Below are positions 22,994-28,430 of a stretch of DNA of 28,430 bases, one piece after another. Made by a program: the position numbers and the translations under genes. The stretch is from assembly GCA_938049325.1 (NCBI GenBank), contig CALICC010000241.1, positions 1 through 28,430 on the forward strand, in the 5' to 3' direction. The stretch comes from an uncultured Ilumatobacter sp. GTDB taxonomy: Bacteria > Actinomycetota > Acidimicrobiia > Acidimicrobiales > Ilumatobacteraceae. Below the pieces are notes generated by a model. The model did no database searches and had not been told where the DNA came from. It saw only the letters and a list, made by a program, of their open reading frames with translations. The stretch's first letter is position 1. Each line of letters begins with the position of its first letter.

Positions 22994-24016
22994 ATGCAAG
23001 TCGTTGCAGGTATGAGCGATCGCTTGCCGCTGAGTGAAACGGCGGCATATGCACGCAAGGTCGAAGCCATGGGCTACGACGTGTTGCACGTGCCCGAGAC
23101 GATTCACGACGGCCTTGCCGTGGCGATGTTGGCCCTCGAAGGCACAACTCGGTTGCAGGTGCAGACCAGCGTGACCCTTGCGTTCGTGCGTAGCCCGCTG
23201 CTGGTGGCGTACACGGCGTGGGACCTCCAAACGATGTCGGGTGGCCGGTTCGGGCTTGGCCTCGGCTCGCAGATCAAACAGAACATCGAAGGCCGCTATT
23301 CGATGGAGTGGCGCGAACCGATCGGTCGGATGCGTGAGTACGTCGAGTCGCTCCGTGCGTTGTGGCACTGCTTCGAGACCGGCGACAAGATCGACTACCA
23401 GGGTGAGCACTACACGTTCACCCGGCTGCAGCCGTTCTTCAATCCCGGTCCGAACGGCCACGCTGCGCCCAAGATTTGGCTGGGCGGCGTCAACCCGAAG
23501 ATCTGTCAGCTCGGTGGAAGCCACGCCGACGGGTTCGTCACGCATCCCACCAATTCCAGTCCGCGGTATCTGAACGAGATGTGTCTCCCGATGATGCGCG
23601 AAGGCGCCGAAGCCGTCGATCGAGAACCGGGGGCGACGGCGCTGGTGACGGGCAGCACCTTCATCACCGGCGTTGACGCTGACGCGGTGTCGGAGAGTCG
23701 GGAGCACCAACGCGCACTGTTCGGTTTCTTGTACTCGACGCCGGCGTATCGGCGCACGCTCGAACTGTTCGGCTGGGAAGAGCTGGGCGCACAGTTGCAA
23801 CGGATGACGCGCGAGAACGGATGGGATCGACTCAGCGAACTGGTGACTGACGAGGTGCTCGACGCCGTCGTGCCGCAGGGAACCTGGGACGAATTGCCGG
23901 GGCTCATCGAAGAGTGGTTCGGTGGCCTGGTCGACGGCGTGATTCTGCCGGTGCCCGATGATGAGTCCCTCGAACCTCGATTTGCCGAGGTCGTGCAGGC
24001 CGTCAGGTCGATCTGA
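22994..24016 (+). CDS. LLM-class F420-dependent oxidoreductase
   Basis: 340 residues, luciferase-like TIM barrel. Features: AYARKVEAMGYDVLHVPET, LQVQTSVTLAFVRSPLLVAYTAWDLQTMSGGRFGLGLGSQ (the cofactor-facing GRFxLGLG stretch), and PKIWLGGVNPKICQLGGSHADGFVTHP, a region typical of the subgroup annotated as TIGR03617-type F420-dependent oxidoreductases. It is not a close copy of the enzyme at 6349. Cotranscribed with the AMP-ligase, it should oxidise or reduce the activated or free acid handled there. It converges with the flippase gene, with 9 nt between. Confidence 0.88.
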   Translation: MQVVAGMSDRLPLSETAAYARKVEAMGYDVLHVPETIHDGLAVAMLALEGTTRLQVQTSVTLAFVRSPLLVAYTAWDLQTMSGGRFGLGLGSQIKQNIEGRYSMEWREPIGRMREYVESLRALWHCFETGDKIDYQGEHYTFTRLQPFFNPGPNGHAAPKIWLGGVNPKICQLGGSHADGFVTHPTNSSPRYLNEMCLPMMREGAEAVDREPGATALVTGSTFITGVDADAVSESREHQRALFGFLYSTPAYRRTLELFGWEELGAQLQRMTRENGWDRLSELVTDEVLDAVVPQGTWDELPGLIEEWFGGLVDGVILPVPDDESLEPRFAEVVQAVRSI

Positions 24017-24025
24017 CGACGTCGG

Positions 24026-25300
24026 TCACGCGGCCGCGGGGTCTGGGAGTCGAATCGTGCGGCGAAACGCTGCCCACCGCACGAGGCTGCCGACGCTCGA
24101 GGCGATCACCTCGGCATACGCAACGCCGATGATCCCGTAGCGAATCGCGAGCGGGATCATCGTCGCCAGGATGACGGCGAGTTCGATCACGCCCGCCCAG
24201 AAGTTCCAGTGCTGTGCCGACATTGCCTTGAGGCCGTTGTTCCAGCCGATCCGAATCGAGCGCACGCCCAACGCGATCGCAAGCAGGATGATCACGACGG
24301 CATCGTGATCGAACGACGGGTCGTCGAAGACGGTGGAGATGAATCGCTCACCTGCCACCACGATCACGATCGTGTAGAGCGCGAACACCCCTGCCATCAG
24401 CGTCGTGACTTTGGTGACGACGCGGCCGAGCTCACCCCGGCCGCCACCCGCGAACGCGCGTGCCGCCTTCGGTGCGAGCACGGCACCGGTTCCGAGTACG
24501 AGCGGATTGGCGGCGACCACCACGGTCGACGCGGCTGCGTATCCGCCTGCGGCCACGACGCCGCCGACGCCGGCCAGCGCGGTCATCGCCACGGTTGATC
24601 GCAACGCTCGCACGGGTTGGCTGCCGAGCATCCATTTCCCATACGCCCAGTTCGATGTCCATCGGCTGCGCAAGTCACCTCGGTCGATGGTGAACAGCGA
24701 GCGCTTCGCGATGAGCCAGGCGAGGCTGCTCACCGCACCAGCGATTCCGAGCGACGCAAGCGTGGACACACCCGAGAGGCCGCGCACCTGGGCGATGACG
24801 GCGACGGCGGAGAGCTGGACGATCGCCAGGCCGACGTCGAGCGCGAGCGCGGACCGCACGAGCAAGTGTGCGTACGCAACGCTGCGCGCACAGCCTTGGA
24901 GAAGCACCCACGGTCCGGCAACAGCGACCGCGAGGAGAGCGGCACCCCACGACTCGTCGCCTCTGATGAGCAGCACGACGCCCGCGGTTGCACAGGTCAG
25001 CGCAGCAACGCCGGCAAAGGTCACGGCGTGTACGAGCACACTGCCGGCAAACGTCTTGCGATCCTCCGGAGCGTCTCCCTGGCTGAGCATCGTGTACGGG
25101 GTGGTCAGAACCGAGTCCTGCACGATGAGGCCCAGTGCGACGAGGCTGAAGCCGAACGCGTAGATGCCGAGTTCGTCGGCGCCAGCGAGGCGCCCGACGA
25201 TGACGGTGAGTACAAAGCGAGAGCCGCTCACCACCGATTGGTCGATGATCGCGAGTACGCCTTGGCGTGCAGCGACGCCGAGAAGTCGCTTGAGTTTCAT
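24026..25300 (-). CDS. Polysaccharide-type flippase (Wzx/MATE-like exporter)
   Basis: 424 residues from the ATG at 25300. The open frame reaches 25717, but its first 139 residues are Arg/Pro-rich shadow sequence of the ATP-grasp gene, so I discard them. About 12 hydrophobic helices, starting with a MKLKRLLGVAARQGVLAIIDQ amphipathic entry and the paired helices SGSRFVLTVIVGRLAGADELGIYAFGFSLVALGLIV, as in O-antigen/exopolysaccharide flippases of the MOP superfamily. It moves a lipid-linked or otherwise amphiphilic precursor across the inner membrane. Start overlaps the ATP-grasp stop (ATGA). Confidence 0.85.
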   Translation of the reverse strand: MKLKRLLGVAARQGVLAIIDQSVVSGSRFVLTVIVGRLAGADELGIYAFGFSLVALGLIVQDSVLTTPYTMLSQGDAPEDRKTFAGSVLVHAVTFAGVAALTCATAGVVLLIRGDESWGAALLAVAVAGPWVLLQGCARSVAYAHLLVRSALALDVGLAIVQLSAVAVIAQVRGLSGVSTLASLGIAGAVSSLAWLIAKRSLFTIDRGDLRSRWTSNWAYGKWMLGSQPVRALRSTVAMTALAGVGGVVAAGGYAAASTVVVAANPLVLGTGAVLAPKAARAFAGGGRGELGRVVTKVTTLMAGVFALYTIVIVVAGERFISTVFDDPSFDHDAVVIILLAIALGVRSIRIGWNNGLKAMSAQHWNFWAGVIELAVILATMIPLAIRYGIIGVAYAEVIASSVGSLVRWAAFRRTIRLPDPAAA

Positions 25301-26526
25301 GCTCCGCCCGGGTGCGTGCTGGTGGGCGTCGCGGTGGGCGCATGGGTCAGCGGGCGGGCGAACTCGAGCAGGGTGGGTAGCGGGTCGCGCCAGCTCCAGG
25401 TGATGTGCACAGGTGCGGTGAGCGCTTCTCGCAGCGAGCGCAGAATCCAGCGCGCCGTCTCGCCCGTGGTGATGACGCCCTCTCGACGTTCGAAGCGAAG
25501 GCCGGCGAGCGCCCCGAACGTCCAGGCAAACCTCAAGCCGCGTCGGTAGTGCTCTGTGCCGACGGGGCGAGGCTTGGCCTCGCTGGACAGCTCGAGTGCG
25601 AGCCGGGCCAGCGGGAGCCCAGCGCGCACGACGACTGCGAAGTTCGCGCCGAGTCGTGGATTGAGTTCGAGGAACGTGGTGGTCCCGGAGTCGGGGTCGC
25701 GCACGAATTGAGCGCATCCGACACCGTGGTAGGCGAGTGCTTCCACGAGTGCAGTGGTGTCGGCGAGGAGCTCTGGAGTCGGAGCAACGGTGCTGCCGAA
25801 CACGGCGAGCCCGGTTCCGTCGACTCGATCGGTGCGACCGATACGCACCTCGGCGGCTCCGACGATTTCGCCGTGGTGCGCCGCGAAATAGACGTTGTGG
25901 CGCGGGCCGGTGGCGAAGCGTTGGACCATGACGCGGCGATCAGTGAGACGACGGTCGTTGCTGAGCATCTTGACGTCGGCTGAGGTTCGCAAGATCTCAG
26001 CTTTGACGCCGAACCGAATGGTCTCGTCGTCCATTGGCTTGACGATGACAGGGAGGCCGAGCCGGTTGCTGGTCTCTTCGACCGCGTCACCGTCGATCAC
26101 TGCGGATGCATGCGATGCGACGCCGACCGTCTCGGCGAGGGCGAGCATGGCCTCTTTGTCGAGGCACGTTCGAAGAGCTTCAGAGTTCGCCAGTGCGAGT
26201 GAGATTCGCGGTGGCAGGTCTGAGCGAATCGTGTCGAAGAAAGCAATGGCTGATTCGTCGATGGGGAAGACGGTGGTGATCGTGTGGTCTCGCTCGAGAA
26301 GCTCGTGGAGTTGCACGGTGAAGGCGCCGGGGTCGTCGCGCCAGTGATCGTGGCTCCACACGTTGTTGACCGCCCGCGACCGGTGCGCATGAGCGTCACG
26401 CAAGTCTCCTCGGTTGCGGCCAGCCATGATTCGAACGCCGGTCGCGGCGAGTTCGCGTGCGACCGTGAGGCTTTGTCGGCGGTTGCCGAGCAGGAGAACG
26501 GTCGATGGCCCTGCTGGGCCGCTCAT
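25297..26526 (-). CDS. ATP-grasp ligase
   Basis: 409 residues. The N-terminal pre-grasp domain begins STVLLLGNRRQSLTVARELAATG; TTVFPIDESAIAFF follows. LDKEAMLALAETVGV (~122-136) opens the ATP-grasp domain, GLPVIVKPMDDET (157-169) carries the ATP-contacting Lys163, and FLELNPRLGANF (285-296) is the metal-binding EXNPR motif. This is the biotin-carboxylase/carbamoyl-phosphate-type grasp seen in amino-acid ligases and in ATP-grasp proteins of surface-glycan clusters (PylC/CarB-like). It would join a carboxylate to an amine through an acyl phosphate. Coupled at both ends by ATGA overlaps. Confidence 0.87.
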   Translation of the reverse strand: MSGPAGPSTVLLLGNRRQSLTVARELAATGVRIMAGRNRGDLRDAHAHRSRAVNNVWSHDHWRDDPGAFTVQLHELLERDHTITTVFPIDESAIAFFDTIRSDLPPRISLALANSEALRTCLDKEAMLALAETVGVASHASAVIDGDAVEETSNRLGLPVIVKPMDDETIRFGVKAEILRTSADVKMLSNDRRLTDRRVMVQRFATGPRHNVYFAAHHGEIVGAAEVRIGRTDRVDGTGLAVFGSTVAPTPELLADTTALVEALAYHGVGCAQFVRDPDSGTTTFLELNPRLGANFAVVVRAGLPLARLALELSSEAKPRPVGTEHYRRGLRFAWTFGALAGLRFERREGVITTGETARWILRSLREALTAPVHITWSWRDPLPTLLEFARPLTHAPTATPTSTHPGGA

Positions 26527-27908
26527 GGTCGGCTCAGCGGCTCGTCGGCGGGAGCGACGAAAGCGTCGTCAGGCGACGGGTTGGGGGAGCGGAGGGTGGT
26601 CGCCGAGAGTTCGGACGTGACGACGCGGTGCTTTCCCTGGGTGATCGGTGGGAACTCGTCGATTATCGCGACGTCGACGGGGACGCCCTTGAGTAGGTCG
26701 GTGATGCGAGTGCCGATTCGATCGCCGGAATCGGCGGTGAAGTGACCATCGACTTCGATCTCGACGCGAACACTTGCGTCGCGTTGCTGGCGGAGTTGCC
26801 AGCGGCGAACGGCGTCGAACTTGTCGATGATGTCTTCGACGGCTTGCGCATGCACGATCGAACCGTCCGATGCGACGAGCAGGTCGAATTCTCGGCCGGC
26901 GACGTCGTGCAGGATCGAAAAGCCGCTGTCGGGACGTTGGATGGGTCGCGTTGTCACATCGCCGACGGCGTATCGCAGGAGCGGAAAGTCGGGATTGTCG
27001 AGGACTGAAATCACGAGGTCGTGGCGGCGGTCTTCTCGCTTGAGCGTTTCGACGCGGACGTGGTCGTCGCGTACCCGCAGCGTGCGGTCGCGAGCCTCTC
27101 CGGCAACGAGACCGGCTTCGTTGCACCCGTATTCGGCGACAGCGGGGACGTCGAACGCTTTCTCCACCACGGTGACCGTCGAGCGGCGGACCGGCTCGGC
27201 GGTGAGGACGATCAATCGCAGCGATGGGATCGTCACGCCGCGCCGTTGAGCCTCGATCGCCAGGAGGTGGCCAGCCATGCTGTGTGTGTAGAGCGCCTGC
27301 GGCGCATACGCGACCATTCGATCGAGCGCTCGTGAGAGGTCGTCGGCGCCGAGCTGGTACGGACTGATGCGGAGGCGTCCGCGGAGTCGATCGAAGATCG
27401 GGGTGGTGATCCGGGGGCGGAGCCCTCTGAGACCGCCGGCCAGCGCATCCGCGTTTCCCCACATGTGTGCCCAGCGTCCGTCGAAGTCGACGCCCCACGA
27501 CTGTTGGAATCGGTACTGCACGCGCAGGGCCGCACGGTGAGCCGCATGGCTCCGGAAGACTGCCGTGGGCGTGCCGCTCGACCCGCTTGTGGTGTGCCAT
27601 GCTCCGCGCCCTGCTTGCTCGGACCGAAGTCGCATGGGCTCAGCGCGCACTGTTTCCTTGTCGAGAATTGGTACAGCGTTGGTGAAGTGATCGAGATCGT
27701 CGAAGCGAAGCGGCAGCTCGTGCTTGCGCTGCAGGTCGCGATAGTGCGGGACGTGGGTGATCGCATGCGTCCACGTTTTCTGGAGCTGGGCGAGCTGCCA
27801 GCGATCGACTTCTGTGCGCGTCCAAGCCTCGCGCTGCGCGAGTTCTGGGAGTGCACGTCGCGCCGCCCGAAACCGCGGGGAATGCGCCGCCGCTGGCTTT
27901 CTTGACAC
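26523..27908 (-). CDS. PaaK/CapK-like adenylate-forming enzyme
   Basis: 461 residues from a GTG start. COG1541-type (phenylacetate-CoA ligase/CapK) layout: Trp-rich start with HVPHYRDL, PILDKETVRAEP, then WHTTSGSSGTPT (104-115), the ATP loop; WAHMWGNADALAGG; AEYGCNEAGLVAGEARD as the A5-like region; RYAVGDVTTRP; and a C-terminal ITQGKHRVV lysine motif near residue 430. CapK-type members occur in capsule and exopolysaccharide clusters and are thought to activate a carboxylate for transfer to the polymer or a lipid. First gene of the three-gene operon; divergent from the DinB-like gene. Confidence 0.85.
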   Translation of the reverse strand: MSRKPAAAHSPRFRAARRALPELAQREAWTRTEVDRWQLAQLQKTWTHAITHVPHYRDLQRKHELPLRFDDLDHFTNAVPILDKETVRAEPMRLRSEQAGRGAWHTTSGSSGTPTAVFRSHAAHRAALRVQYRFQQSWGVDFDGRWAHMWGNADALAGGLRGLRPRITTPIFDRLRGRLRISPYQLGADDLSRALDRMVAYAPQALYTHSMAGHLLAIEAQRRGVTIPSLRLIVLTAEPVRRSTVTVVEKAFDVPAVAEYGCNEAGLVAGEARDRTLRVRDDHVRVETLKREDRRHDLVISVLDNPDFPLLRYAVGDVTTRPIQRPDSGFSILHDVAGREFDLLVASDGSIVHAQAVEDIIDKFDAVRRWQLRQQRDASVRVEIEVDGHFTADSGDRIGTRITDLLKGVPVDVAIIDEFPPITQGKHRVVTSELSATTLRSPNPSPDDAFVAPADEPLSRP

Positions 27909-27915
27909 GATTGCG

Positions 27916-27921
27916 AGCCTA
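27916..27921 (-). promoter_or_regulatory. Candidate -10 box of a leaderless transcript
   Basis: TAGGCT on the minus strand at -13 to -8 from the GTG at 27908; no ribosome binding site between. This would drive the ligase/ATP-grasp/flippase operon. Confidence 0.4.
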
Positions 27922-27999
27922 GACGGAGTTGCGCAGCTGTCACCGTTCGCGACAACTGTTGGGCTGGCGGTCTTGCCCGTCGGTTTCGCCTTTGAGCCT

Positions 28000-28005
28000 T
28001 AGGGT
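28000..28005 (+). promoter_or_regulatory. Candidate -10 box of the DinB-like gene
   Basis: TAGGGT at -12 to -7 from the ATG at 28012, consistent with a leaderless start. Alternatively the AGGG within it is a ribosome binding site with 7-nt spacing, and AAGGAG touching the ATG is too close to act. Confidence 0.35.
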
Positions 28006-28011
28006 AAGGAG

Positions 28012-28430
28012 ATGTTCGACCTCCCCGATCTCTTGCAGGAATACGCCGCCGCTCAGACGTACAGCCTCGAGTTGGTGAGCGGGCTCGATGACGCACAGGT
28101 TCGCTGGCGGCCGAGCGAGAACAGCAGTGCAATGGGCTGGCACCTCGGGCATCAAGCTGCAGTGAACCATTACATGGTGCGCAATCTCACCGCAGCTGAG
28201 CGAAGCGTCAACCCGGCGTTCGACGCTGTGTTCGACTCGGCAACAGCGGAGCCCGGGCGGGGAGACATTCCGGGGCTCGGCGACATCGTCGAGTATCGGG
28301 CGTCGGTCGCAGCGACGACGCGCCGAGTGGTCGAGCAGATCGGTTCGGGCGATGTCGGCGCGCCGGCGCAGTTGCGATTGATTGCTCGGGCCATGCTCGC
28401 CGCGATCATCAATCACGAGTACCAACACGC
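28012..28430 (+). CDS. DinB-superfamily protein, 3'-truncated by the window edge
   Basis: 139 codons are visible with no stop. The translated N-terminus is MFDLPDLLQEYAAAQTYSLE, then WRPSENSSAMGWHLGHQAAVNHYM and, at the window end, AIINHEYQHA. The pattern of a long first helix, a WRP turn, an HxxxH-type helix and a second histidine helix (HEYQH) is that of the DinB/DUF664 four-helix-bundle fold, where three histidines bind a metal and many members use mycothiol or bacillithiol as cosubstrate. It is divergent from the CapK-like operon and probably unrelated to it. Confidence 0.72.
   Translation, partial: MFDLPDLLQEYAAAQTYSLELVSGLDDAQVRWRPSENSSAMGWHLGHQAAVNHYMVRNLTAAERSVNPAFDAVFDSATAEPGRGDIPGLGDIVEYRASVAATTRRVVEQIGSGDVGAPAQLRLIARAMLAAIINHEYQH

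Noticed and set aside
24011..24028. Another ATCTGAC...GTCA partial palindrome
   Set aside because: Spacer of 7 nt, incomplete right arm, and located at the 3' ends of convergent genes; best read as chance from the Ile-stop codons.
25301..25717. 139-residue N-terminal extension of the flippase
   Set aside because: Arg/Pro/His-rich and fully overlapped by the ATP-grasp gene in another frame; the ATG at 25300 gives a normal flippase N-terminus.

Overview
The window is high-GC, densely coded, bacterial chromosome. Two F420-type luciferase-like oxidoreductases, an alpha-methylacyl-CoA racemase very like the mycobacterial enzyme, many SDRs and acyl-CoA ligases, and several starts with a TANNNT box 7-13 nt upstream (leaderless transcription) point to an actinobacterium. 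Acidimicrobiia (Ilumatobacter-like) is my best guess; this is inference, as no rRNA or marker gene is present. I saw no tRNA, rRNA, CRISPR array, insertion sequence or phage gene. The longest non-coding stretch is about 240 nt (13635-13874), so no gap exceeds 300 nt. Layout: (1) 1-1177, the 3' end of an unknown gene and a Thr/Ala-rich lipoprotein. (2) 1214-9038, a catabolic block: an acetoacetate-decarboxylase-fold protein with a TetR regulator, divergent from two tandem amidohydrolases and an SDR, then an F420 oxidoreductase, a second acetoacetate-decarboxylase-fold protein and an SDR. (3) 9066-13634 (minus strand), an envelope-polymer operon: a BcsB-like membrane-anchored exoplasmic protein, a CapB/PgsB amide ligase and a CapC/PgsC membrane protein carrying two tandem CapC units. 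(4) 13875-24016, an acyl-CoA block: enoyl-CoA hydratase divergent from acyl-CoA synthetase, mcr racemase, an unknown protein, a catalytically empty SDR fragment and a full SDR; then SnoaL-like plus APH-like kinase divergent from a second AMP-ligase and a second F420 oxidoreductase. (5) 24026-27908 (minus), three translationally coupled genes: PaaK/CapK-like adenylating enzyme, ATP-grasp ligase and polysaccharide-type flippase. (6) 28012-end, the 5' part of a DinB-like gene. The acyl-CoA genes probably activate, racemise and oxidise a branched or cyclic carboxylic acid (steroid side chain, terpenoid or similar); the substrate cannot be read from sequence. Both divergent promoters of block 4 carry nearly the same perfect inverted repeat (ATCTGAY-N5-RTCAGAT), placed over predicted -35 regions, which suggests one regulator for the block. 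The most unusual system is block 3: the CapB/CapC polymerase pair of poly-gamma-glutamate synthesis, apparently without CapA/PgsA or CapD, but with a protein built like the cellulose-synthase partner BcsB and no BcsA-type glycosyltransferase. Block 5 is a second small ligase-plus-exporter locus without any glycosyltransferase.
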